DNA from: Opitutaceae bacterium
GTDB lineage: Bacteria > Verrucomicrobiota > Verrucomicrobiia > Opitutales > Opitutaceae
Assembly: GCA_019634615.1 (NCBI GenBank)
Contig: JAHCAZ010000018.1
Location: forward strand, 1 to 64,000
DNA length: 64,000 nucleotides
Direction: 5' to 3'
The translations under genes and the position numbers were made by a program. This document shows, piece by piece, positions 54,495 to 63,230 of this stretch; positions within the stretch are counted from its first letter, which is position 1, and each line of letters starts with the position of its first letter. Under the pieces are notes generated by a model, which was not told the DNA's origin, ran no database searches, and saw only the letters and a list, made by a program, of their open reading frames with translations.

Positions 54495-55931
54495 ATGCTG
54501 CCCGTCATGGCATCCCTCGTTCGTCTCCTCCTGCTGGCCCTCATGGCGACCGGCATGCTGCGGGCCGAGGCGGAGAGCCCGGCCCCGGCGGTTCGGGCGG
54601 CCGCGCCCGCTCCCCGCAAGCAGGTGGTGGTGATTCCGGTGCGCGAGCAGATCGCCAAGCCCGTCCTCTACATCCTGCGCCGCGGCCTGAAGGAGGCAAT
54701 CGAGCAGAAGGCGGACGTGGTGATCCTCGACATGAAGACGCCGGGCGGTGCGCTCGATGTGACCTTCGACATCATGGAGGCGCTGGACAAGTTTCCGGGC
54801 GAGACCATCACGTTCGTCAACACCGAGGCCATCTCGGCCGGGGCGTTCATCTCGGCGGTGACCGACGAGATCTATTTTGCCCCCGACGGCGTGATCGGCG
54901 CGGCGGCCCCGGTCCTGGCCACGGGCGCCGAACTCGACAAGTCGATGAAGCTGAAAATCGTCAGCTACCTCAAGGCGCGCGTCCGCGCGATCTCCGAGGG
55001 CAAGGGCTACCGCGGCAAGGTCATCTCCGCGATGATCGACGAGGACTACGAGCTCAAGATCGACGGCGCCGTCATCAAGGAAAAGGGCGAGCTGCTGTCG
55101 CTGACCGCTAGCGAGGCGAGCAAGACCTACGGCGACCCCGCCCAGCCCCTGCTGGCTGCCGGCATCGCCAAGGACGTGGATGAACTGCTCAAGACGAAGT
55201 TCGGCTCCGATCCCTATACGATCCGCACCTTGTCGGTCACGTGGTCCGAGCAGCTGGCCGTCTGGCTCAACGCCATGTCGCCGGTGCTCCTCGGGCTCGG
55301 CCTGCTCGCGCTGTTCATCGAGTTCAAGACCCCGGGCTTCGGCATCTTCGGCATCACCGGGATCACGCTGCTGGCGGTCGTCTTCCTGGGCAATTTCGTC
55401 GCGGGCCTTTCCGGGCACGAGCCGATGCTCGTCTTTGCGCTCGGGGTGCTGCTGGTGTTCGTCGAGATCTTCTTCCTTCCCGGCATCGTCGTGATGGCCT
55501 TGACGGGCGTGATGCTGATGCTGGGCTCGCTGCTGTGGTCGATGGCGGACATCTGGCCCAACGAGCCGATCCGGATTTCCGGCGACCTGCTGCTCGCCCC
55601 CGCGCAGAACCTGCTGCTCGGCCTCGCCCTGGCGGTGGTGCTGGCCGTGGCCGTGGCGCGGTTCCTGCCCAAGGGCTGGTTCTGGTCGCGCCTCGCCGTC
55701 GGTGGCGCCGTGCAGGGCACCGGCGTCGCGCCGGTGGTGGCGGAGGTGCTGCTTTCGCTGGTCGGCCGCGAGGGCGTCGCCGCGACGAGCCTGTTTCCGA
55801 GCGGCCAGGTGGAGATCGACGGCCGGCGTTACGAGGCGCGGCTCGAGGTCGGTTCCGCCCCGGCCGGCGCGCGGGTGCGCGTTCTGCGTCACAATGAGTT
55901 CAGCCTGACCGTGGAGGTCATTGCGTCATGA
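54495..55931 (+). CDS. NfeD1-type membrane serine protease
   Basis: A long NfeD protein, 478 aa: signal/TM segment at about 5-22, a ClpP-like domain at about 45-230 with the probable nucleophile serine in TEAISAGAFISAV, four to five TM helices at about 270-430, and a C-terminal OB-fold NfeD domain (about 430-478). ATG 54,495 was chosen; ATG 54,507 is possible. It overlaps the next nfeD gene by 4 bp. Such proteins are usually encoded with a flotillin or stomatin gene, as here, and are thought to act in membrane-domain organisation. Confidence 0.92.
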   Translation: MLPVMASLVRLLLLALMATGMLRAEAESPAPAVRAAAPAPRKQVVVIPVREQIAKPVLYILRRGLKEAIEQKADVVILDMKTPGGALDVTFDIMEALDKFPGETITFVNTEAISAGAFISAVTDEIYFAPDGVIGAAAPVLATGAELDKSMKLKIVSYLKARVRAISEGKGYRGKVISAMIDEDYELKIDGAVIKEKGELLSLTASEASKTYGDPAQPLLAAGIAKDVDELLKTKFGSDPYTIRTLSVTWSEQLAVWLNAMSPVLLGLGLLALFIEFKTPGFGIFGITGITLLAVVFLGNFVAGLSGHEPMLVFALGVLLVFVEIFFLPGIVVMALTGVMLMLGSLLWSMADIWPNEPIRISGDLLLAPAQNLLLGLALAVVLAVAVARFLPKGWFWSRLAVGGAVQGTGVAPVVAEVLLSLVGREGVAATSLFPSGQVEIDGRRYEARLEVGSAPAGARVRVLRHNEFSLTVEVIAS

Positions 55932-56407
55932 CGGCGATCATCATCCTGTTTGCCATCGGCATCGTGCTGGTGGCGGTCGAAATCCTGGTGCCGGGCGGAT
56001 TGCTGGGCCTCGTCGGCGGCCTCTGCCTGCTGGCCGGCGTGGTTGCCGCGTTCAACCAGTTCGGTGCTTCCGGCGGGGCGATCGCATCCGGTCTGGCCCT
56101 GCTCATCGGCGCCACCACGATTTACGCGGAGTTCGTCATTTTGCCCAAGACGAGGCTCGCGAAGAAGTTCACCATGTCCGAGACCGTCGCCGGGCGCAGC
56201 CAGCCCGAGGTCGCCGATCGGGCGGCGGTGATCGGCCGCGAAGTCGTCGCGGTCACCAAACTCGCGCCCAGCGGCGTCGTCACGCTCGACGGCCGCCGTT
56301 ACGAGGCATTCAGCCAGTCCGGCCTCGCCGAGGTGGGCAGCCGGCTCAAGGTCGTTGATACCGATACCTTTCGTCTGATTGTAACCCAAATCAAGGAAAC
56401 CTCATGA
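55928..56407 (+). CDS. Short NfeD-like membrane protein
   Basis: A 159-aa short NfeD with three or four TM helices (about 3-22, 25-50, 55-80) and a C-terminal OB-fold domain (about 100-159; [28 protein letters not shown]). It overlaps both nfeD1 and floA by 4 bp. It likely works as a partner of FloA. Having a long and a short NfeD together with a flotillin is a known arrangement. Confidence 0.9.
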   Translation: MTAIIILFAIGIVLVAVEILVPGGLLGLVGGLCLLAGVVAAFNQFGASGGAIASGLALLIGATTIYAEFVILPKTRLAKKFTMSETVAGRSQPEVADRAAVIGREVVAVTKLAPSGVVTLDGRRYEAFSQSGLAEVGSRLKVVDTDTFRLIVTQIKETS

Positions 56408-57405
56408 ACCTGACCCTCATCGCACTCGTATTCGCCGCCATCGTCCTGCTGGTGATCGGCGCCATCGTCTTCAGCCTGATCGGAGCCTGGGTGAAGGCGC
56501 TCTTCAACGGGGCGTCCGTGTCCATGTCGAAGCTCGTGGCCCTCAAGCTCGCCAGTATCCCCTACAGCCTGGTCGTTGATGCTCGCATCACCGCGGTGCG
56601 CGCCGGCATCGACATCTCGGCCGACCAGATCGCCTCGCACTTCCAGGCCGGCGGCAATGTCGTCCCGACCGTGCAGGCGCTGATCGCCGCGCAGAAGGCC
56701 GGCATCGTGCTGCCCTGGGATCGCGCCTGCGCCATCGACCTCGCGACCAAGGGTTCCGGCAAGAGCGTCGTCGAGGCGGTGCGCACCTCGGTTGACCCCA
56801 AGGTCATCGATTGCCCGAATCCGGAAGGCGGCCGCACCACGATCGACGGCGTCGCGAAGGACGGCATCCAGGTGAAGGTGAAGGCCCGCGTCACGGTCCG
56901 CACCAACCTCGACCGCTTCGTCGGCGGCGCCAAGGAGGAGACGATCATCGCCCGCGTGGGCGAGGGCATCGTCACGACCATCGGCTCGGCTGAGACCTAC
57001 AAGTCGGTGCTCGAGTCCCCCGACAGCATTTCCAAGACCGTGCTGGCCCGCGGCCTCGACGTGGGTTCCGCGTTCGAGATCCTCTCGATCGACATCGCCG
57101 ACGTGGACGTCGGTGAGAACGTGGGCGCCAAGCTCCAGGAGGCGCAGGCCGAGGCGAACAAGAACATGGCCCAGGCGCAGGCGGAAATCCGCCGCGCGGC
57201 CGCGGTCGCGCTCGAGCAGGAAATGAAGGCCAAGGTGCAGGAGATGCAGGCCAAGGTCGTCGAGGCCCAGTCACAGGTGCCGCTCGCCATGGCCGAGGCC
57301 TTCCGCAGCGGTCGTTTGGGCGTCATGGATTACTTCCGCATGGAGAACGTCCAGGCCGACACCGGCATGCGCAAGTCGATCGCCGATCCCGAGCACAAGA
57401 AGTAA
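56404..57405 (+). CDS. floA: Flotillin-like protein FloA
   Basis: SPFH/UPF0365 protein of 333 aa that organises functional membrane microdomains. One N-terminal membrane hairpin ([25 protein letters not shown]), then the PHB region ([31 protein letters not shown] and [14 protein letters not shown]), ending in a long helix with Ala/Glu-rich coiled coil ([22 protein letters not shown], about 240-300). Strong match to FloA (YqfA) of Bacillus. It is the third gene of the NfeD-NfeD-FloA operon. Confidence 0.94.
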   Translation: MNLTLIALVFAAIVLLVIGAIVFSLIGAWVKALFNGASVSMSKLVALKLASIPYSLVVDARITAVRAGIDISADQIASHFQAGGNVVPTVQALIAAQKAGIVLPWDRACAIDLATKGSGKSVVEAVRTSVDPKVIDCPNPEGGRTTIDGVAKDGIQVKVKARVTVRTNLDRFVGGAKEETIIARVGEGIVTTIGSAETYKSVLESPDSISKTVLARGLDVGSAFEILSIDIADVDVGENVGAKLQEAQAEANKNMAQAQAEIRRAAAVALEQEMKAKVQEMQAKVVEAQSQVPLAMAEAFRSGRLGVMDYFRMENVQADTGMRKSIADPEHKK

Positions 57406-57420
57406 GCCGGATCCACCGTC

Positions 57421-58035
57421 ATGGAATGGATCTTTGACCATCTGCAGATCATCATCGCGGTCGCCGCCGCGATCGCCTACTGGCTGAACCAACGCCGGCA
57501 GGCGCAGATGGGTGAGGGCGATGAGGACGAGCGGTCGGAGTCGCCGATGCGCGACTTCAACGCCGATCCCGAGGAGGCGGAGCGGACGCGGCGGATTCAG
57601 GAAGAGATCCGCCGCAAGATCGCCGAGCGGGCCGGAGGCGGGCCGATCCAGGTGCCGCCGCCGGCGCCCGAGCCGCCGCCCTTGTTCCGGACTGAAACCT
57701 CGGCACCGCGTCCCGTAGCGTCGCCCCTGCCGCAGCGCGAGTTCACCCGCCAGGCCGAGTCGCCGCCGATGGCCCAGCCGCCACCGTTCCAGGCGACGGC
57801 GGCCGCGATCCTGGAGCGGCAGCGCCAGCTGGAGGAGCAGATGCGCGAGCTGGAAGCCGCCCGCAAGGCGGCGCAGCGCAAGGCCGCGGCCGTTGCGGCC
57901 CAAGCGGTGGCATTTGCCCCGGCGGCCACGACCGAGCGCCGCGGCGACCTGTTGGCCGATCTGCGCGGTGCCGGCAACCTGCGTCGCGCGATCGTGCTGC
58001 GCGAGGTGCTGGGTCCGCCGGTGGGACTGCGCTGA
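57421..58035 (+). CDS. Membrane-anchored protein of unknown function
   Basis: A 204-aa protein with one N-terminal hydrophobic helix (IFDHLQIIIAVAAAIAYWL, about 4-22), then a charged, Pro-rich region (about 60-130) and a helical stretch (ILERQRQLEEQMRELEAARKAAQRK). The end LRRAIVLREVLGPPVGLR is a short conserved-looking tail. It lies 15 bp after floA and is likely co-transcribed. No recognised domain. Confidence 0.75.
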   Translation: MEWIFDHLQIIIAVAAAIAYWLNQRRQAQMGEGDEDERSESPMRDFNADPEEAERTRRIQEEIRRKIAERAGGGPIQVPPPAPEPPPLFRTETSAPRPVASPLPQREFTRQAESPPMAQPPPFQATAAAILERQRQLEEQMRELEAARKAAQRKAAAVAAQAVAFAPAATTERRGDLLADLRGAGNLRRAIVLREVLGPPVGLR

Positions 58036-58058
58036 GATGTGCGGCCTAAGCCGCCGGC

Positions 58059-58859
58059 TCAGTTGATCTTCGCCCGGTCGTAACCCTCGAACGGCATCGG
58101 GTAGCGTTTGCCGTTGATCTCGATCTCGAGGTTCTTGCCGGCGCTGGCCGTGATGTAGAGCGCGCCCCGCTTCGGCACGACCTGGGTCTGGCCGCGGGCG
58201 AGCGTGCCTTGGAAGAGTTCCTTGTTGTCGGAGTCCTGCACGACCTTCACGCGCACGGTGTCGAGGGCGATGAGGGTCACGGTGGAGTCGGTCGTCATCT
58301 GCACCGGGGCGGCGGCCGGCGCCGGGCGGCTGGTGACCGGCGTCGGGTCGGTGACGATGGCCTTGATCACCCAGACGACGAGCAGGATCACGACGATGGC
58401 CACGAGGGCGATGCCGCCGCGGAAAATCAGCTGCGGCGGGATGGCTGGGCCGACCGGCAGGCTGCTGCCGCTGCGGCCGAGGCCGCTGGGACGGTGCGCC
58501 GGCTCGGCGGCGGGCTGGGGCTCGGGAGCGGCCGCGGCCTTCTCGGCGTTGCGCTCGTCGGCCGAGGCGATGGAAACCTCCATGCGGCCGTAGATCTCGC
58601 GGCTGGGTTGGCGGATCTTGGCATCGCTGCGGCCCAAGGCGGCGTAGTCGTTGAGGATTTTTTCCGCCGGCAGTTTCAGGAACGTGGCGTAATTGCGCAG
58701 GAAGCCCCGCACGTAGATGTCGGCGAGATTGAGGTCGAACTGGTTGCTCTCGAACTTGTGGAGGTAGTCGCTGCGGATCTTCGTGGCCTCGGCCGCTTCA
58801 CGGATCGAGATGCCTTTGCGCTTGCGGGCTTCCTCTAGGCGTTCGCCGATGTTCTGCAT
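58059..58859 (-). CDS. RodZ-like protein
   Basis: A 266-aa membrane-anchored protein. An N-terminal HTH of the Xre type (LEEARKRKGISIREAAEATKIRSDYLHKFES, about 7-40) precedes a linker rich in Pro, Ala and Glu, one TM helix (about 148-168, FRGGIALVAIVVILLVVWV) and a periplasmic DUF4115 domain (about 190-266). This is the RodZ plan: HTH binds MreB, the outer domain helps keep rod shape. The ftsK gene lies 76 bp downstream on the same strand direction. Confidence 0.88.
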   Translation of the reverse strand: MQNIGERLEEARKRKGISIREAAEATKIRSDYLHKFESNQFDLNLADIYVRGFLRNYATFLKLPAEKILNDYAALGRSDAKIRQPSREIYGRMEVSIASADERNAEKAAAAPEPQPAAEPAHRPSGLGRSGSSLPVGPAIPPQLIFRGGIALVAIVVILLVVWVIKAIVTDPTPVTSRPAPAAAPVQMTTDSTVTLIALDTVRVKVVQDSDNKELFQGTLARGQTQVVPKRGALYITASAGKNLEIEINGKRYPMPFEGYDRAKIN

Positions 58860-58935
58860 GGGTGCAATCAGTTAGGGGTTTTGGCGGGGCAGGGAAAGAG
58901 TGAAATGCCAGGGCGGCGGCGAGGGCGGGGCTGCG

Positions 58936-61458
58936 TCAGGGCTTGTCGCCTTCGCCGTAGGTGTCGAGGTCCACGAGGATCTCGCGGGGCGAAGAGCCGT
59001 TCTCGGGTCCGACGATGCCCTTGTCCTCCATGATGTCCATGATGCGCGCGGCGCGGTTGTAGCCGATGCGGAGGCGGCGCTGGATCATCGAGGTGCTGGC
59101 GCGGCGGGTGGACTTGAGCACGGCCAGCGCCTGCTGGAACAGCTCCTCGTCGTTGCCGAGGTCGCCCTCGGCGCCATCGCCCTCGTCGCCGTCCTCGTCG
59201 TCCTCGGCCGCGGCGCGGTCGATCTGCTGCTGCACGGATTGCGCGTACTGGGGCGGACCGTTGCGCTTGAGGAACTCGACGATCTCCATGATCTCATCGT
59301 CGGCGACGAACGCGCCCTGGGCGCGCACCAGGCGCGACGAGCCGGGGGGCGAGAAGAGCATGTCGCCGCGCCCGATGAGCGTGTCGGCGCCCTTGACGTC
59401 GAGGATCGTGCGGGAGTCGACCTGCGAGGCGACCTGGAAGGCGATGCGCGAGGGGAGGTTGGCCTTGATGACGCCGGTGATGACGTTCACCGACGGGCGC
59501 TGCGTGGCGATGATGAGGTGGATGCCGGCGGCACGGGCGAGCTGGGCGAGGCGGGCGATCGAGTTCTCGATCTCGGCCGGGGCGACCATCATGAGGTCGG
59601 CGAGCTCGTCGATGATGGCGACGATGTACGGCAGGTGATCGGGGACCTCCATGCCCTCGGTCGCGGCGGGATCGACGCCGGCGAGCTTGGCTTGGGCTTC
59701 CTCGGCCGGGTCGGGCTTGGCGTTCTTCTTGCGGTTGTTGAACCCGAGGATGTTGCGCACGTTCACGTGGGCGAACAGCTGGTAGCGCTGCTCCATCTCG
59801 CTGAGCAGCCACTTGAGCGCGCCCGGCACCTTCTTGGGCTCGGTGACCACCGGGATGAGCATGTGCGGCAGCGGGTTGAACACCTTCAACTCGACCACCT
59901 TCGGGTCGACCATGATGAGGCGCACGTCCTTCGGGCTCTTCGAGTAGAGGATCGAGGCGACAATGGAATTGATGCAGACCGACTTGCCCGAGCCGGTCGC
60001 GCCGGCGATGAGCAGGTGGGGCATCTTGGTGAGATCCGAGATGAGGGGCTTGCCGGAGACGTCCTTGCCGAGGGCGATGGGGAGCTCAGGTTTGCCCGAG
60101 GCCCAGTCCTCGCTCTCGAGGATCTCACGCATGCCGACGGGCGTCGGCTTCTGGTTGGGCACCTCGACGCCGACGGCGGCCTTGCCGGGGATCGGCGCGA
60201 GGATGCGCACCGACTGCGCGCGCATGCCGAGGGCGATGTTCTTGTCGAGGCCGGCGATCTTTTCGACGCGCACGCCCGGGGCGGGCACGACCTCGTAGCG
60301 CGTGATGACCGGGCCGACGTGGATCTCGCCAAGGGAAACCTCGACCCCGAATTCGCCGAGGATGCGGAGGAGATTCTCGGCGTTGTGGCGGTGCTCCTCG
60401 TCGCTGTCGGCGGCGGAGGGTTTCACCTGCTCGCGCAGCAGCTTCAGGGGCGGGAATTCGTAGTTGGCATCGTCGCTTTGCGGGAGGGTGAACTTCGCCT
60501 TCTTCGTCTCCTCGGGCTTGACGATGTTGAGCTCCACCGGGCCCTTGAGGCCGGGGGTCGGCTTCGCCTCTTCGGGGACCGGGGGTTTCTCGGCCTTGGG
60601 GGCGACCTTGGCGGGCGGCGGCGGCTCGTCCGCGACCGGCAGGGCGGACCGCGACACGGGAGCCTTCGCCAAGGGATCCTCCCTCGAGGCGGGAACGATC
60701 AATTTCTTGGCGGCGGCGGGCCCGATGGGCGCGACGCCGGCGGCGGGCGTGGCCGCGGCGGGTGGCGGTGGAGCCGCGGCAGCCTTGGTGGCCTCGGCGG
60801 CTTTTTGCTTCTGGAGCAATTCGCGTTCCTTCGCCCGGGCCTCGGCGAGGGCGGCCTTGCGCGCCGCGCGCTCTTCCCGCCACGCGTGGAACAGGGCGAT
60901 GTAGCGCTCGAATTCGGCGCCGATGTCCTTCGTGAAAATGAACATTAGCCCGCAGAGATAGACGGTGCCGAACAGGAGGCCCGAGCCGAACACGCCGAGC
61001 GTGTCGCGCAGGCCGTGCTTGTAGACGATGCCGCCGAGCCAGCCGCCGGGGCCCTGCGGGAAATAATCGCTGCTGCCAAAACTCTCGAACATGGCCACGA
61101 GGCCCGAGAGGGCGGCGATGCAGATGGCCATCGCCACGAGGCGCGTGCCGGCGAGGCGGCGGGCATTGCGCACCGACACGTAGAGCAGCCACAGGATGAA
61201 GATGGGGATAAGCCAGGTGCTCAGGCCGATCGTGTACAGCAGGATCCAGATGGCGTTGGCGCCCCACAGGCCGACGAGGTTCGTGAGCGTCGGATGCGTG
61301 GTCGCGAGACTGCTCTGGTTCGGGGCGTAGTCCACCAAGGCCACGATCAGGAGCGTCCCCAAAATGAAGCAGGTGACCGCGGAGACCCAATTGGGCCGGT
61401 AACGGGGAGCCTGATAGGACGGGCCGTTATTTGGGTTTGAAGTCTCGGTCTTCGGCAT
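58936..61458 (-). CDS. ftsK: DNA translocase FtsK/SpoIIIE
   Basis: DNA pump of 840 aa acting at the division septum to clear chromosome termini. Four N-terminal TM helices (about 25-180), a variable Pro/Ala/Lys-rich linker (about 200-310), the motor domain with Walker A AGATGSGKS (about 465-490) and Walker B IVAIIDELADLM, and a C-terminal gamma domain with winged HTH (RRLRIGYNRAARIMDIMEDKGIVGP). The linker is shorter than in E. coli FtsK. Its start faces a divergent gene, manA. Confidence 0.95.
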   Translation of the reverse strand: MPKTETSNPNNGPSYQAPRYRPNWVSAVTCFILGTLLIVALVDYAPNQSSLATTHPTLTNLVGLWGANAIWILLYTIGLSTWLIPIFILWLLYVSVRNARRLAGTRLVAMAICIAALSGLVAMFESFGSSDYFPQGPGGWLGGIVYKHGLRDTLGVFGSGLLFGTVYLCGLMFIFTKDIGAEFERYIALFHAWREERAARKAALAEARAKERELLQKQKAAEATKAAAAPPPPAAATPAAGVAPIGPAAAKKLIVPASREDPLAKAPVSRSALPVADEPPPPAKVAPKAEKPPVPEEAKPTPGLKGPVELNIVKPEETKKAKFTLPQSDDANYEFPPLKLLREQVKPSAADSDEEHRHNAENLLRILGEFGVEVSLGEIHVGPVITRYEVVPAPGVRVEKIAGLDKNIALGMRAQSVRILAPIPGKAAVGVEVPNQKPTPVGMREILESEDWASGKPELPIALGKDVSGKPLISDLTKMPHLLIAGATGSGKSVCINSIVASILYSKSPKDVRLIMVDPKVVELKVFNPLPHMLIPVVTEPKKVPGALKWLLSEMEQRYQLFAHVNVRNILGFNNRKKNAKPDPAEEAQAKLAGVDPAATEGMEVPDHLPYIVAIIDELADLMMVAPAEIENSIARLAQLARAAGIHLIIATQRPSVNVITGVIKANLPSRIAFQVASQVDSRTILDVKGADTLIGRGDMLFSPPGSSRLVRAQGAFVADDEIMEIVEFLKRNGPPQYAQSVQQQIDRAAAEDDEDGDEGDGAEGDLGNDEELFQQALAVLKSTRRASTSMIQRRLRIGYNRAARIMDIMEDKGIVGPENGSSPREILVDLDTYGEGDKP

Positions 61459-61561
61459 TTGTGTGGGGACCCTCGGAAGTCTTGCGGATTTCCACGCTAA
61501 TCATCCGGGCGGTCAAATGTAAACACCCCCTGCGGGTGAGCGAAAACCAGCACTTTCACCT

Positions 61562-62506
61562 ATGCGCGAGATTCTCTGTTTTGAGCCAATTTATCAGGAG
61601 CGGGTCTGGGGCGGACAGGCCCTGGCGGCGGCCTTGGGTCGCGACCTGCCCGCGGGTCGGCCGATCGGGGAAAGCTGGGAGATTGTCGATCGGAGCGAGG
61701 CGCAATCGGTCGTGCGCGGCGGGTCCCTGGCCGGCGTCTCGCTGCGCGACCTGCTGCGCCAGCACGGTGCCAAGGTCATGGGGCCGAAGTGGCCGGCGGA
61801 AAAACCCTTCCCGATCCTCATCAAGTGGCTCGATTGCCGCGAGCGTCTCAGCCTGCAGGTGCACCCGCCGGCGGCCATCGCCGGCCAGCTCGGCGGCGAG
61901 CCGAAGACGGAGAACTGGTACATCGCCGACACCGCGCCCGGCGCCCAGCTGATCGTGGGGTTGAAGAAGGGCGTGACACGCGCCTCGTTCGAGCGCGCCA
62001 TCATCGAGCAGACGGTTGAGAACTGCGTGCACAAGTTCCGCGTGGCGGAGGGCGACTCCATCTTGGTCCACAGCGGCCAAGTGCATGCGATCGATGCCGG
62101 CAACCTCATCCTCGAGATCCAGCAGAACTCCGACACGACCTACCGCGTTTACGACTGGGGCCGCACCGGGCTGGACGGGAAGCCGCGGCCGTTGCACGTC
62201 GCCGAGTCGCTCAAGTGCATCCAGTGGGACGATTTCGAGCCGACGCCCGTCCGGGGCGCACCCACTTCCGCCGTGATCGCCGAGTGCGACGAGTTTCGCA
62301 TCCGTCGCGTGGTGCTGAGTCCCGGGGAGAAAATCGTGTTCAATCGCGACGAGCAGCCGCGGCTGCTCAGCGTGGCCAGCGGCAGTCTCGAATGCGGCGG
62401 CCGCACCCTGGGCCGCGGCGACAACGCGCTGGTGCCTTACGCCGGCGAGTTCTCGCTGGCGGCGCGCGAACCGGGCATTCTCCTCATCACGGAGAATTTC
62501 GCCTGA
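61562..62506 (+). CDS. manA: Mannose-6-phosphate isomerase, class I (short type)
   Basis: Zinc enzyme of 314 aa, the length of Bacillus ManA, that interconverts mannose-6-phosphate and fructose-6-phosphate. Zinc ligands: Gln and His in LSLQVHPP, Glu in KTENWYI and His in HSGQVHAID. The ending NFA and the second cupin domain (about 240-310) agree with the class. It is divergent from ftsK, separated by a 103-bp gap with no recognised promoter, and could be the first gene of a unit that continues with grpE. Confidence 0.93.
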   Translation: MREILCFEPIYQERVWGGQALAAALGRDLPAGRPIGESWEIVDRSEAQSVVRGGSLAGVSLRDLLRQHGAKVMGPKWPAEKPFPILIKWLDCRERLSLQVHPPAAIAGQLGGEPKTENWYIADTAPGAQLIVGLKKGVTRASFERAIIEQTVENCVHKFRVAEGDSILVHSGQVHAIDAGNLILEIQQNSDTTYRVYDWGRTGLDGKPRPLHVAESLKCIQWDDFEPTPVRGAPTSAVIAECDEFRIRRVVLSPGEKIVFNRDEQPRLLSVASGSLECGGRTLGRGDNALVPYAGEFSLAAREPGILLITENFA

Positions 62507-62639
62507 CCGCCCTCGTTCAGGCCTGGTGCCAGGCGGGCACCGGGTCGGGCGCGGCGGCCCCGGGCCGCACCCGCGGCCCGTCGGCCTGCACCGCCATGCT
62601 TGAAGAATGCGAAAGCCGTAGTTTAGTGGATGTTTTCCC
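62507..62639 (+). promoter_or_regulatory. Gap with two hairpins and possible heat-shock promoter region
   Basis: The 133-bp gap between manA and grpE contains two short hairpins, GCCTGG/CCAGGC and GGGCCGC/GCGGCCC, without a T tract. A CTTGAA element (about 62,600) and an AT-richer stretch before grpE could form a promoter, with CTTGAA resembling the -35 of heat-shock sigma-32 promoters. No CIRCE inverted repeat is present. Confidence 0.35.
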
Positions 62640-63218
62640 ATGACAAGTCCCGATCCCGAAGTCACCGACCAAGCCAACCCGGTCCAACCCGTGCCGGCCT
62701 CCGCCGCCGCGCCCGCGACCCCGGAGGCGTCGCCGGTCAGACCGGGCCCCGAGGAACAGCTGGCCGCCGCCAAAGCCGAGGCCGCGTCGAACTTCGACCG
62801 CTACATGCGGGCGATGGCCGACCTCGACAACCTCCGCAAGCGCACCGCCCGCGAGAAAGACGAGCTGCGCCAGTACGCGGCCGGCCGCGTGCTGGAGGAT
62901 CTGCTGCCCGTCCTCGACAATCTCGGCCTCGGCATCGCCGCGGCGAAGCAACCGGGCGCCGAGGTGAAGGCCCTCGTCGGGGGCGTCGAGATGGTGCTCA
63001 CCCAGCTCAAGACGGCCCTCGGCAATCACGGCCTCACCGAGATCAATCCCCTCGGCCAGCCCTTCGACGCTCACCAGCACGAGGCGATCTCGCAGCAGCC
63101 CAGCGCGGAGGTGCCGGAAGGCAGCGTGACCAACGTGATTCGCATCGGGTACGCCCTCAACGGTCGCCTGCTCCGCCCCGCCGCCGTCGTGGTTTCCAGC
63201 GGACCCGCCAAGGCCTGA
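62640..63218 (+). CDS. grpE: Nucleotide exchange factor GrpE
   Basis: Co-chaperone of DnaK, 192 aa. An acidic, disordered N-terminus (about 1-45), a long coiled-coil helix (LAAAKAEAASNFDRYMRAMADLDNLRKR, about 48-85), the four-helix region (VLEDLLPVLDNLGLGI) and the conserved beta-domain with NPLGQPFDAHQHEAI and GRLLRPAAVVVS. ATG 62,640 is preceded by GTTTTCCC and no ribosome binding site. It is followed after 12 bp by dnaJ. Confidence 0.95.
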   Translation: MTSPDPEVTDQANPVQPVPASAAAPATPEASPVRPGPEEQLAAAKAEAASNFDRYMRAMADLDNLRKRTAREKDELRQYAAGRVLEDLLPVLDNLGLGIAAAKQPGAEVKALVGGVEMVLTQLKTALGNHGLTEINPLGQPFDAHQHEAISQQPSAEVPEGSVTNVIRIGYALNGRLLRPAAVVVSSGPAKA

Positions 63219-63230
63219 TCGCGCCCCGCC

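Noticed and set aside
62507-62639. CIRCE/HrcA site before grpE
   Set aside because: No TTAGCACTC-N9-GAGTGCTAA inverted repeat is present; only a weak CTTGAA-type element.
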